DNA of 64,000 nt from JAUWVG01 sp964633715 (GCA_964633715.1 CAZWHQ010000008.1:1-64000), one strand, 5' to 3'. Positions 51,507-60,900 are shown, counted from the stretch's first letter. Numbers and translations: made by a program. The notes: generated from the letters alone by a model not told the origin.

Positions 51507-52897
51507 TAGAGAATGAATCGGCTCAAATCTTCGTCCTTGACAATGTCCTTCAACTGTTTTTGGACATATTTCCTGTCAATGGTTATTTTTTTCTTTCTTA
51601 TATTGGGAGCCTGGAAGGAAATTTCTTCCATCACCTTTTCCATGACGGTGTGGAGTCTTCTGGCCCCAATATTTTCTGTCATTTCATTGACTTTTTCGGC
51701 AATCTCAGCAATTTCATCAATGGCATCCTCTGTGAATTCAATGCGGAAGCCCTCGGTGCCGAGAAGAGCTATATACTGTTTTATCAAGGCATTTTCCGGC
51801 TCAGTCAGGATTTGGATAAAGTCCATTTTATCTAGAGAAGTGAGTTCAACTCTGATTGGAAACCTTCCCTGGAGTTCAGGGATAAGATCCGATGGTTTGG
51901 CCACATGGAACGCACCGGCACCAATAAATAGAATATGATCGGTTCGGACTAATCCCGAACGTGTGTTAACGGTAGTCCCCTCAATAATTGGAAGCAAATC
52001 TCTTTGTACGCCTTCCCGGCTGACTTCGGGACCATGACCCGCCTCACGGCCGGACACCTTGTCCACTTCATCAAGAAAAATAATCCCCGAATGTTCCACC
52101 TTTTCAATAGCCAACCGGTTTACCTGTTCCTTATCGACCAATTTTTTTTGTTCCTCTTCCATGAGGAGTTCACGAGCTTCGCTGATTTTCACTTTCCGCC
52201 GTTTAGTCTTTCCTCCACCAAAACCAGGAATGAATTCCTGAATTTGAATTCCAATCTCTTCGACACCCGCATTAGAAAAAATCTCAAAGGGAGAAGACAT
52301 CTTTTCTTTGACCTCGATATCGATTTTTCTCTCATCGAGGAGGCCTTCTCTCAGCTGAACTCTGAATTTTTCACGAGTTGCCTGGAATTTTGCCGGATCG
52401 TCCTGTTCAAGACCGTCCGGTTTTTTCTTTAGCGGAGGGAGTAAACAATCCAGAATTTTTTCTTCAATATTCTGTTGGGCCTTCTCTAAGATCTCTCCAA
52501 TTTTTTCTGATTTGATCATATCCACGGAGATTCGGACCAGATCTCGGATCATCGATTCTACATCCCTTCCAACATAACCAACTTCTGTAAATTTGCTCGC
52601 TTCAATCTTGAGAAACGGAGAAGAGGTAAGTTTGGCTAGGCGACGGGAGACTTCGGTTTTTCCTACTCCTGTAGGACCTATCATAAGAATATTTTTTGGT
52701 GCGATTTCATCTGCCAGATCTGGGGGGAGTTTTCTCCTCCTGTAGCGATTTCGCAGCGCAATGGCCACTGCCTTTTTAGCTTCCTTCTGGCCAATAATAT
52801 ACTTATCCAGCTCAGAAACGATCTCTTTAGGAGTGAGTTCGATCTCTGCAGATTTTATTTTTTTCTTTTGTAAATTTTCGGGCAAAACAATTGTCAT
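51506..52897 (-). CDS. hslU: ATP-dependent protease ATPase subunit HslU (ClpY)
   Basis: AAA+ unfoldase that feeds HslV. The 463-residue product has LTPKEIVSELDKYIIGQKEAKKAVAIALRNR, Walker A MIGPTGVGKTEVSRRLAKL (about 71-89), the KFTEVGYVGRDVESMIRDL pore motif, the I domain (about 120-240), Walker B IIFLDEVDKV and the C-terminal tail DLSRFIL that docks into HslV. Immediately downstream of hslV with no gap. Confidence 0.96.
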   Translation of the reverse strand: MTIVLPENLQKKKIKSAEIELTPKEIVSELDKYIIGQKEAKKAVAIALRNRYRRRKLPPDLADEIAPKNILMIGPTGVGKTEVSRRLAKLTSSPFLKIEASKFTEVGYVGRDVESMIRDLVRISVDMIKSEKIGEILEKAQQNIEEKILDCLLPPLKKKPDGLEQDDPAKFQATREKFRVQLREGLLDERKIDIEVKEKMSSPFEIFSNAGVEEIGIQIQEFIPGFGGGKTKRRKVKISEARELLMEEEQKKLVDKEQVNRLAIEKVEHSGIIFLDEVDKVSGREAGHGPEVSREGVQRDLLPIIEGTTVNTRSGLVRTDHILFIGAGAFHVAKPSDLIPELQGRFPIRVELTSLDKMDFIQILTEPENALIKQYIALLGTEGFRIEFTEDAIDEIAEIAEKVNEMTENIGARRLHTVMEKVMEEISFQAPNIRKKKITIDRKYVQKQLKDIVKDEDLSRFIL

Positions 52898-53434
52898 CTA
52901 CAATTCCTTAACTGTAATTTGATCATTAGTGTAGATACATATTTCAGAACTGATTTTTAGGGCTTCTCTAGCAATTTTTTTTGGAGGGAAATCCGCAAAC
53001 CTGAGGAGAGCTCGTGCAGAGGCAAGCGCGTACGCTCCTCCTGAACCGATTGCAATAATGCCATCATCGGGTTCGATAACGTCTCCGGTCCCTGAAATGA
53101 GGAATGAATTGTCTTTATCAGCGACGATAAGAAGTGCTTCCAACCTGCGAAGAGCCCTATCCAAACGCCACTCCTTGGCCAATTCAATGGCTGCTCTTGG
53201 CAAATTTCCTCTAAATTCCTCCAGTTTGGCCTCAAATCGCGAAAAAAGAGCAAAGGCATCCGATGTCGCTCCAGAAAATCCGGCTAAAACTTCTCCTTTA
53301 TAAAGAGTTCTTACCTTGCTGGCTTTTTCTTTGAGAACAGTGTGTCCCATTGAGACCTGACCGTCTCCTGCGATGGCCACCTGCCCTTTATGACGCACAC
53401 AAATGATCGTTGTTGCATGAAATTTAAGACTCAT
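52898..53434 (-). CDS. hslV: ATP-dependent protease peptidase subunit HslV (ClpQ)
   Basis: Proteasome-like threonine protease of 178 residues. The mature N-terminus should be the Thr-Thr in HATTIICVRHKGQVAIAGDGQVSMG, so a short propeptide MSLKFHA would be removed, as in several bacteria where the catalytic Thr is not residue 2. Later SGATSDAFALFSRFEAKL and GSGGAYALASARAL are typical. I start at ATG 53434. The longer frame to 53494 runs through the promoter. First gene of a 12-gene directon ending with fabD. Confidence 0.95.
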   Translation of the reverse strand: MSLKFHATTIICVRHKGQVAIAGDGQVSMGHTVLKEKASKVRTLYKGEVLAGFSGATSDAFALFSRFEAKLEEFRGNLPRAAIELAKEWRLDRALRRLEALLIVADKDNSFLISGTGDVIEPDDGIIAIGSGGAYALASARALLRFADFPPKKIAREALKISSEICIYTNDQITVKEL

Positions 53435-53460
53435 TTTTGATCCTATAAAATACTTTTTAT

Positions 53461-53489
53461 ATGATATCGGATGTGGAAAAGAATTACAA
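53461..53489 (-). promoter_or_regulatory. Sigma-70-type promoter of the hslV-to-fabD directon
   Basis: On the minus strand: -35 TTGTAA (53489-53484), a 17-bp spacer, -10 TATCAT (53466-53461). Start near 53454 leaves a ~20-nt leader with GGATC before ATG 53434. Repeat copy C lies upstream of this promoter, outside the predicted transcript. Confidence 0.55.
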
Positions 53490-53566
53490 TGCATGGAGGA
53501 AGCCAGAACAGCTCATTTCCTATTACGAAATAGAGTGATGTAAAGATGATTGACAAATCTGCACGG

Positions 53567-53697
53567 GGAGGACGAGCGGGCATGGTTCCTCCATATCCAT
53601 TTTAAGTCGGACAGGAACCCTTACGTATTCTGCCTCCATCACATACGAATGTGGATGGAGACAGAGATACGACGTCCATCCGACTAACTAAAGGTTG
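53567..53697 (-). repeat. Structured interspersed repeat, copy C
   Basis: Reading the minus strand from 53685 to 53567 gives the same 119-nt unit as copy B: P1 AGTCGGA/TCCGACT closing the core (53685-53603), CGTAT/ATACG, CTCCAT/ATGGAG with CACAT/ATGTG, then GGAGGA/TCCTCC. The conserved flank ACCTTTAGTTAG extends it to about 53697. It lies between hslV and glnS, which are divergent. It has opposite orientation to copy B, so copies B and C form an inverted pair around the 16-kb directon. Confidence 0.75.
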
Positions 53698-53787
53698 TGG
53701 TCATAGCCTGGGGAAAACACAGCGTGATTTCTAGTCACTTCACAGAACTTTTTTTCATACAGGATTTGAGCTGTTTTATGGAAGAGA

Positions 53788-53815
53788 TTGATAATTTTCG
53801 GGAAATTGTTATGAT
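53788..53815 (+). promoter_or_regulatory. Probable glnS promoter
   Basis: TTGATA (53788-53793), a 16-bp spacer, TATGAT (53810-53815). Start near 53822 would place GGAGG (53826-53830) and ATG 53841 in a short leader. It would exclude the longer glnS frame beginning at 53697. Confidence 0.45.
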
Positions 53816-53840
53816 GGGAGAGATTGGAGGCAATCAAGAG

Positions 53841-55565
53841 ATGAGCGATAGAGAAACAGAAAACAAGGATACAAAGAACTCCGAAACCTCCTCCAAGGAT
53901 TTCATCCGGACCATTATTGATAAAGACCGAGCTGCAGGTAAAAACGAAGGGAGGGTTCACACACGCTTCCCCCCCGAACCCAACGGCTACCTGCATATTG
54001 GCCACGCTAAGTCCATCTGCCTCAACTTTGGGATTGCAGCCGAGTACAACGGCCTCTGTAATCTTCGCTTCGATGACACTAATCCTATCAAAGAAGAGAT
54101 CGAGTACATCCAATCGATTAAAGACGATATCCGCTGGCTGGGTTTTGACTGGGAAGAACGTGAGTACTATGCCTCTGATTACTTCGAACAGCTCTATGAA
54201 TGGGCAAAGCTCTTGATAAAAAAAGGAAAAGCTTTTGTTTGTGATTTGAGTGCGGATGAGATCCGGGAACATCGAGGAACCCTTACTCAACCAGGAAAAA
54301 ACAGCCCTTTTCGCAACCGCTCCATCGAAGAAAACCTGGATCTGTTCACCAGAATGAAGGACGGTGAGTTTCCGGATGGATCCCGTACGCTTCGTGCCAA
54401 AATCGATATGGCCTCTCCCAATTTGAACATGAGGGATCCTGTGATGTACCGGATTCTTAGGGCTTCCCATCACAGGACTGGGGATGATTGGTGCATCTAT
54501 CCAACCTATGATTGGGCTCACGGTCAATCTGATTCCATCGAGGGGATTACACACTCAATTTGCACGCTCGAATTCGAGGATCACCGTCCCCTTTATGACT
54601 GGTATCTCAAGGAACTTTCCGCATTTCACTCTCAACAAATCGAGTTTGCCCGGCTTAATCTCACATACACCGTGATGAGCAAGAGAAAGCTTCTCGAATT
54701 GGTCGAGTTGAATCATGTCAGGAGCTGGAATGATCCCAGAATGCCCACGATTTCTGGAATGAAACGCAGAGGATATACACCAAAAGCTATTCGCGATTTC
54801 TGTGATCGGATTGGGATAGCAAAAAACGAGAGTACGGCAGATATTGCACTTCTCGAACACTGTCTGCGAGAGGACCTGAACTTGAGGGCACCTCGGGTGA
54901 TGGCCGTTCTGCGTCCCCTAAAAGTATTTATCGACAATTTTCCTGAAAAGGAAGTGGAATGGCTCGATGCCGAAAACAATCCAGAAGATTCGAGGATGGG
55001 ATCCAGGAAAATTCCTTTCACTGGAATTCTTTATATCGAACAGGAAGATTTTTTAGAAGATCCTCCAAAAAAATTTTTCCGATTAGCTCCTGGAAGGGAA
55101 GTCAGACTCAAACATGCCTATTACATCACCTGCACGGAAATCGTTAAAGACAATAAATCAGGAGAAATTAAAGAGCTGCACTGCACGTATGATCCAGAAA
55201 CAAGGGGAGGCTGGTCCAAAGATGGCCGGAGAGTGATGGGGACTCTGCATTGGGTTTCTGCTGAACATGCAATAAACGCCGAAGTCAGGCTCTATAATCA
55301 TCTCTTCACAAAAGAAAATCCTCTAGAGAACACAGAAGGTGCAGATTTAAGCGACTTCCTCAATCCAGAATCTTTAAAAATATTATCAAATTGTCAGCTT
55401 GAACCAAGTCTAAAGGAAGCTCAACCCGGAAGCCGTTTTCAATTCTTAAGGCAGGGATATTTCTGTGTGGATTCCGAGGATTCCTCAAAAGACAAACTTG
55501 TTTTCAACCGGACCGTTCCCCTTAGGGACACCTGGGCCAAAATCCAAAAAGCGCAAAAAATCTGA
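53841..55565 (+). CDS. glnS: Glutaminyl-tRNA synthetase
   Basis: Class I synthetase of 574 residues charging tRNA-Gln. It has TRFPPEPNGYLHIGHAKSICLNFG (HIGH motif, about 42-65), DDWCIYPTYDWAHGQSDSIEGITHSICTLEFEDHR, the KMSKS-equivalent VMSKRKLLELV and the C-terminal beta-barrel anticodon domains. A direct GlnRS means tRNA-Gln need not be made by the GatCAB route. I start at ATG 53841, ten bases after GGAGG. The frame stays open to 53697 but that part has no homology and overlaps the predicted promoter. Converges on the J-like/HTH gene. Confidence 0.94.
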   Translation: MSDRETENKDTKNSETSSKDFIRTIIDKDRAAGKNEGRVHTRFPPEPNGYLHIGHAKSICLNFGIAAEYNGLCNLRFDDTNPIKEEIEYIQSIKDDIRWLGFDWEEREYYASDYFEQLYEWAKLLIKKGKAFVCDLSADEIREHRGTLTQPGKNSPFRNRSIEENLDLFTRMKDGEFPDGSRTLRAKIDMASPNLNMRDPVMYRILRASHHRTGDDWCIYPTYDWAHGQSDSIEGITHSICTLEFEDHRPLYDWYLKELSAFHSQQIEFARLNLTYTVMSKRKLLELVELNHVRSWNDPRMPTISGMKRRGYTPKAIRDFCDRIGIAKNESTADIALLEHCLREDLNLRAPRVMAVLRPLKVFIDNFPEKEVEWLDAENNPEDSRMGSRKIPFTGILYIEQEDFLEDPPKKFFRLAPGREVRLKHAYYITCTEIVKDNKSGEIKELHCTYDPETRGGWSKDGRRVMGTLHWVSAEHAINAEVRLYNHLFTKENPLENTEGADLSDFLNPESLKILSNCQLEPSLKEAQPGSRFQFLRQGYFCVDSEDSSKDKLVFNRTVPLRDTWAKIQKAQKI

Positions 55566-55585
55566 ATAATCTCTCATGCAATAGA

Positions 55586-56143
55586 TCAAGTCTTATCTTT
55601 CCAGGTTTTGTACTTGTTGATGTAGTCATCCGTCACTTTTTTTGGATTGAGCGACAGATACTTTGCATAGCTCCAAATATGTCCTCTCAAGTAGATCTCC
55701 TGGGGAAGGTTCTCAAATCTCTCGAGTTCGATATCCTTGAGAATCTCTTTTCGAATTTTTGTTTCCAGGGAAACATCAAAGAGCTGAATACCAAGCTTTC
55801 TCCTAATATCCTTCAGCATCCGTCCATTAAAAACTGTCCCCGGTAAAGAACGATCCAAAGAACTTCCCGCCCCAGACGGTTTGACTTTCTGTTTTTTTAT
55901 AGACTGTTCGTACTCATCCTGGGCAGAGAGTTTTTTATAAGCATCCTCCAAATCTCTAATGACCTTTTGTTTCTTCCTTTTTGAAAAGTCCCCCGATATT
56001 GAAGATATGATGGAAGTCTCCGATGAATATAATCTCAACAAGCGTTTATAAACCCGCTTGATCTCAATAAAAGTGGCTTCAGAGCTCAGCCCAAGGATTT
56101 TTAAGTATTTTTCCTTTTCTTCTGTCGTTAGGGTTGTCTTCAT
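55586..56143 (-). CDS. DnaJ-like N-terminus (no HPD) fused to a RodZ-type helix-turn-helix
   Basis: Product of 185 residues. The first ~65 residues resemble a J domain (EKYLKILGLSSEATFIEIKRVYKRLLRLYSSE), but the HPD tripeptide that stimulates DnaK is replaced by YSS. After a charged linker, residues ~108-180 are a HTH_25/RodZ-like module (MLKDIRRKLGIQLFDVSLETKIRKEILKDIELERFENLPQEIYLRGHIWSYAKYLSL). There is no membrane helix, unlike RodZ. ATG 56143 lies 1 bp after the MinD/FlhG-like gene's stop, so the two are almost certainly coupled. It is probably an adaptor or regulator for that ATPase; function inferred. Confidence 0.78.
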   Translation of the reverse strand: MKTTLTTEEKEKYLKILGLSSEATFIEIKRVYKRLLRLYSSETSIISSISGDFSKRKKQKVIRDLEDAYKKLSAQDEYEQSIKKQKVKPSGAGSSLDRSLPGTVFNGRMLKDIRRKLGIQLFDVSLETKIRKEILKDIELERFENLPQEIYLRGHIWSYAKYLSLNPKKVTDDYINKYKTWKDKT

Positions 56144-56144
56144 T

Positions 56145-57083
56145 TCAAACCTTTTGTTCCCTCCCATGAATAAGATTATCCACAGTGCTCCTTACTTCCA
56201 GCGCCACTGAAGACGAAGAATCAAATTGCATAAAAGGTTCCTGCTGAGCAATAGATTTGACCACATTCTCATCATATTCCACATATCCTGAAAAGTGTGT
56301 CTCCAGACCCAGAAATCTCGTAAAACCGCTCTTGATGAAGGACCCGAGCACTATATCCTGTCGGTTGGATATTTTATTCAAGATAAAATGAATCTTGAAA
56401 TTCGAAAGCTCTTCATCCAAAATCTCATTGATGTAAGGAAAATTATCTTTCATCCAGGCAATCAGTTGCCAGAGGTTGCTTATCTTGTAATTCTCTTTAT
56501 TCCTCCAGATTTGTTCGACGAATTCTTTGAATCCATAGGGTCTTAAAATCATCTTCAGTTTTCGAAAAAGGGCATTTTTGATGAAATGATAGAGATTCTC
56601 AACAGACAACACCTCGGGCAGCAGCACAGCCAGCATCTTATCGGCAATGAGGAACGTGTCGATAACATTGTTATGACTTCCCGCTCCAACATCTACAATC
56701 ACATATTCTGAGTTCAACATCCTGATATGTCTAAACAACTTCAGTTTTTGTGAATAGAGGACGCCGTCTGAAGCCAAAGATTTGACATCTCCTGGGATAA
56801 AGCTGAGATTTTTAATGCCAGATCTAATTTTCAGCTCAACAAGAGGCCTTTTTTTCTCGAAAAATTCAGTGAGGGTCACTCGAGGACGCGTCATGCCAAA
56901 ATAGGAATGCAGATTGGCCCCACCGATATCCGCATCAATCAGAGTTACTCTGTGTCCGGATTGAGCTAGATGAATGGCCATGCTGGAAGCCATAAAGCTT
57001 TTCCCTGTACCCCCCTTTCCACCACCAATGCTCCAAACTTCAGGGGCCCTTCCCTTGTAGGGAGATATCTTTTTTTCTTCCAT
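56145..57083 (-). CDS. MinD/FlhG-family P-loop ATPase
   Basis: SIMIBI-class ATPase of 312 residues with the deviant Walker A GGGKGGTGKSFMASSMA (about 20-36), LIDADIGGANLHSYFG (switch I), VIVDVGAGSHNNVIDTFLIADKM (switch II) and a C-terminal region ending near FDSSSSVALEVRSTV. Residues ~165-235 form an unusual insertion relative to FlhG (FRKLKMILRPYGFKEFVEQIWRNKENYKI). Such ATPases position flagella, pili or septa. ATG 57083 is chosen because a -35/-10 pair overlaps the alternative ATG 57119. It has no clear RBS and would give a very short leader. Partner of the downstream HTH protein. Confidence 0.82.
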   Translation of the reverse strand: MEEKKISPYKGRAPEVWSIGGGKGGTGKSFMASSMAIHLAQSGHRVTLIDADIGGANLHSYFGMTRPRVTLTEFFEKKRPLVELKIRSGIKNLSFIPGDVKSLASDGVLYSQKLKLFRHIRMLNSEYVIVDVGAGSHNNVIDTFLIADKMLAVLLPEVLSVENLYHFIKNALFRKLKMILRPYGFKEFVEQIWRNKENYKISNLWQLIAWMKDNFPYINEILDEELSNFKIHFILNKISNRQDIVLGSFIKSGFTRFLGLETHFSGYVEYDENVVKSIAQQEPFMQFDSSSSVALEVRSTVDNLIHGREQKV

Positions 57084-57098
57084 ATGTCTTTTTATAAT

Positions 57099-57127
57099 AA
57101 AATATAGAATTTTCACCATGCCGTCAA
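57099..57127 (-). promoter_or_regulatory. Possible promoter of the MinD/FlhG-like gene
   Basis: Minus strand: TTGACG (57127-57122), a 17-bp spacer, TATTTT (57104-57099). Start near 57092 would leave only ~9 nt before ATG 57083, an almost leaderless message. The -35 overlaps the alternative start at 57119, so one of the two assignments must be wrong. Confidence 0.4.
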
Positions 57128-57198
57128 TCCTGTTCCATCGAGAGGCTCCTAAGCAAAAGAGATTAAATTTTACCTTTTGTCCTTTATATCCTTAATAT

Positions 57199-57227
57199 TT
57201 GACCGTAAAATACAACTGTGGTATAAG
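57199..57227 (+). promoter_or_regulatory. Sigma-70-type promoter of the unknown membrane protein gene
   Basis: -35 TTGACC (57199-57204), a 17-bp spacer, -10 TATAAG (57222-57227). Start near 57234 gives a ~29-nt leader with AAAGGA before ATG 57263. Confidence 0.65.
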
Positions 57228-57262
57228 CAGAAAAGAACTTGATATATAAAAGGATCAACAGT

Positions 57263-57886
57263 ATGGAAAAATTCAAGCCTTTGATTTGGGTGTTTCTTTT
57301 TGGTTCTCTATGGGGAATCAGTGAGGCTGTTGGTGGAGGAGCTCTGTATGCGGCCAATATCCCCCTTGCCTCTGTCTGGCTGTCCTCCTGGGCCCTGTTT
57401 CTGCTGGCATTTGCACGTGCTCAAAACAATAAGCCTGGAACTTCATCGGCCATCGGAGGAATCGCTGTCCTGTTCCGACTAGTCAATGCAGCACCATTTA
57501 TCTGTCATCTCCTTGGTATCTTTTTGTTGGGTGTAGCTTTTGATTTAGCGGCCACGTTTTTATTGAAACGCAAAGAAAAAGCACTCCTCCGTGGAGGATT
57601 GACCGGAATTTTGGGGGCCTACGGTGGATATGTCTCTTTTGCCCTGATCATCACCTATATTGTCCAGTACAAAACCTGGGTGGCCGGAGGCTGGCCTAAA
57701 ATGGCAGAGCACATATTTTTGAATGGAAGTTTGACAGCTTTTGTATCGGCTTTTTTGGTCCCTCTTGGTTACTGGCTCAGCCAAAGGGAAAATACATTCA
57801 AAGCCTTCCATTCCAGATGGGCCACGAGCAGCGCTCTGGTCCTCATCTTCTTTCTATGGATACTTGGACGGCTTACAGGATACTAA
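57263..57886 (+). CDS. Polytopic membrane protein of unknown function
   Basis: Product of 207 residues with about six hydrophobic segments (roughly 5-25, 33-52, 62-80, 83-103, 122-145, 155-172, 187-204). Small-residue-rich stretches (LWGISEAVGGGALYAANIPLASVWL, GGLTGILGAYGGYVSFALII) resemble the compact bundles of ECF substrate-binding proteins or small transporters, but no family signature is recognised. It is monocistronic, with a good promoter and AAAGGA RBS, and converges on the sortilin-like gene. Function not assigned. Confidence 0.75.
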   Translation: MEKFKPLIWVFLFGSLWGISEAVGGGALYAANIPLASVWLSSWALFLLAFARAQNNKPGTSSAIGGIAVLFRLVNAAPFICHLLGIFLLGVAFDLAATFLLKRKEKALLRGGLTGILGAYGGYVSFALIITYIVQYKTWVAGGWPKMAEHIFLNGSLTAFVSAFLVPLGYWLSQRENTFKAFHSRWATSSALVLIFFLWILGRLTGY

Positions 57887-57908
57887 AGCCAGCCAGTTCT
57901 AATATCTT

Positions 57909-60900
57909 TTATCTCGATATTTTTATAAAGGGAAATTTCACCTCGTAAAGCAATGTGTTCAGTTTGGGAATATCTTTATTTTGTATTTCAGCGGCTTTTT
58001 CGAGCAGGGGAGTAACTTTAGATTTGATATCGTTATACTGATCGATCTGAGTCTGAGTTGGAGCGCCCTGATAGCGGCTGATCGATCCCCTCAAACGGGA
58101 TATCTGCTCCGGGAGAGTTCCTCCTCTTAAGGCAACGATTACAGGCCTTCGGTAACCTGTGGCTCCTTCCACACTGTAGGAATAGGATTCCTGGATTTGA
58201 TCCACTTTTGATATAATTTCTTTCAGCATATCCCTCAAACCTGAATGTTTCACATTCTCTACTTTGATTCGCCTATCTAGATTTTGCAGTTGTTCCATAA
58301 GTGCTGTCATCGAGGAAATGAGAGCCGCGCCTTGACTGACCAGACTGCCAATTTCTGCAACAAACTTCTGATTCAACCTCCTCTCCTCAAGAGAAAAATT
58401 GTGCTTTTCATAAGCCTTGACAGTAACAGGTTTTTCAATTTTTTTATCATTGAGCTGGAGAACAACTGAATAATCTCCTGGGAGAACAAAAGAACCTCCA
58501 GAAGAACCTCTTCCCCGGCCTCCTCTGGACTGGGCAGCTTCTGGCGGCAGCGATCTCTGCTCTCTTAAATTCCAGTAAATCCGGTTGAGCCCGATATTTC
58601 TTGTGGCTCTCAGCACACTGACCTCTTGACCTTCAGCATTGAGAACAGACATTTTGAATTGTGCGCCGGCTTTGGGTTGTTCTTTAAGATAATAGGTAAT
58701 ACCCGCTCCAAATGGAGGATTGGGCGCAGAATACTCATGAGGTCCGGAATACATCGAAGAACTCTTTGACGAATAAAGCGTAGCCGGACGGATATCAAAA
58801 AGAGCAAAAGGGGAATTTAGAACTTCAGGTATCATTTTTTCTAATGGGGTAATGTCGTCCAATATCCAGAGCCCACGTCCATGCGTACCAATGAGAAGGT
58901 CTTTTTCCCGGGGATGAATCTGGATATCCCTGACCGCCACTGTGGGAAAATCATTTTTGTAGGCCACCCAATTTTTCCCTCCGTCAAAGCTCAAGAAAAA
59001 GCCGAATTCACTCCCCACAAAGAGGAGATTTTTATTCTCCAGGTCCTCGCGGATAACATGTAGATAGCCAATTGGAGGAAGATTTGCACTCAAAGATGTC
59101 CATGTCTTTCCAAAATTATCGGTTTTGTAAACATAAGGATTGTAATCATCCACACGGTGTCTATCGAATGTGACATAAGCTGTGCTTTCATCAAAATGGG
59201 AAGCTTCCACTCGAGTAACCCAGCCATTTGGAGGAAGATCTTTGATATTTTCCGTCACATTTGTCCAGGTCATCCCGCCATCAGTAGTTACTTGAACAAG
59301 TCCGTCGTCCGTTCCGGTCCAGATCACTCCTTCCTTTACAAAGGATTCTGCAATAGTGTAGATTGTGCAGTGGATTTCGGCACCTGTATTGTCTGCAGTG
59401 ATGCCTCCTGAATCTTTCTGTTTCTCTGGATCATCGGTACTCAAATCAGGGCTCACCTTTTCCCATGATTTCCCTCTATTTGTTGTTTTAAATAAAAAGT
59501 TTCCTCCGAAGTAGACCACATTCCTGTTGTGAGGAGACATCAGGATTGGAGAGTTCCAGTTGAACCTATAGGGTTCCTCATCCAACTTGGCCACAGGTTT
59601 AATATCCTGGGAATCACCTGTTTTAACATCAAATCTTGTGATTCCTCCCATGTGAGCATTCCGGTAGATTGTGGAATAATCTTCTGGATCGATCTGGATA
59701 TAAAATCCGTCTCCCCCCCCAATAGGATACCAGTGAAAGTTCATAATGCCGTTGGAATCCAAAGAGTTTATGGGGCAGCCCCAGCTTCCATTATCCTGTA
59801 ATCCAACATAGGCATAATACGGTGTCCTCATGTCAAATCCAACCTGATAGATTTCAGACCAGGCCCCGGCACGCACACCCCGCCAAGATTGACCTCCATC
59901 AAAAGAAATATCGATCCCTCCATCGTTTCCGTCTAATAGATGAAGGGAATTATTCGGATCGACCCATATGGCATGATGGTCGGGATGAGTTCCTCTGGAG
60001 ATAGTTGCAAATGTCTTCCCTCCATCCCTGGACACATAGGAGGATCCTGAGTAGACATAGACAACCAAATCATTGTTGGGATCGACCGTGATCTTACTGT
60101 AGTAAAACGGACGGAAATTGATTCGGTCATGAGTCTGGCTGTCACACATCCTGATCCAGTTTTCCCCTTTATCTTCCGACCTGAAAATCCCACTATTTTT
60201 GTGTTCCACGACGGCATAGAGCACATTGGGATTGCTGAAACACACATCCAGCCCTATACGTCCATATTCACCTGCTGGAAGGCCGTTGATAATTTTTTTC
60301 CACGTTTCTCCTCCATCTGTAGTCTTAAAGATACCGCTTCCCTTTCCACCACTGCGGAAAAAATAAGGTTTTCTCCGAAAATCCCACATGGCCGCATACA
60401 CAATTTTATTGTTGGATGGATCACTCGCAAGATCGGCGATTCCAGTATTCTCATCAAAATAGAGAACTTTTTCCCAGGTCTTCCCCCCATCGATTGTTCG
60501 AAACACTCCTCTCTCCTCATTGGGCCCCCACTCATGCCCCAGAGCTCCTACAAAAACAATATCTGGATTTGTCCGGTCAACAATTATCTTGGCAATATGT
60601 CGCGTGTTTTCCAGCCCCATATTTGTCCAAGTTCGGCCGCCATCTTCGGATTTGTAGATTCCATCGCCAATGCCCACACTGTTGCGGGCCGTGGCTTCTC
60701 CTGATCCTACCCATACAATGTCGGGATTGCTCTGAGAAACAGCCACTGCACCCACCGCCACCGATTCCTCCTTATCAAAAACTGGAAACCAGGTGATCCC
60801 GTTATTTTCCGATTTCCAAACTCCACTCGGTCCGACAGCCGCATAAATTATTGACGTGTTACTCTCCACAACAGCAAAATCGACAGTTCTCCCCCCCATA

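Noticed and set aside
53688..54554. 288-codon minus-strand ORF antisense to glnS
   Set aside because: It lies opposite the HIGH-motif region of a clear GlnRS gene, has no recognisable motif and no RBS; it is a shadow of glnS codon structure.
60129..60704. 191-codon plus-strand ORF inside the BNR-repeat gene
   Set aside because: It mirrors the regularly spaced Asp-box codons on the other strand; product is Ser/Pro/Phe-rich with no motif.
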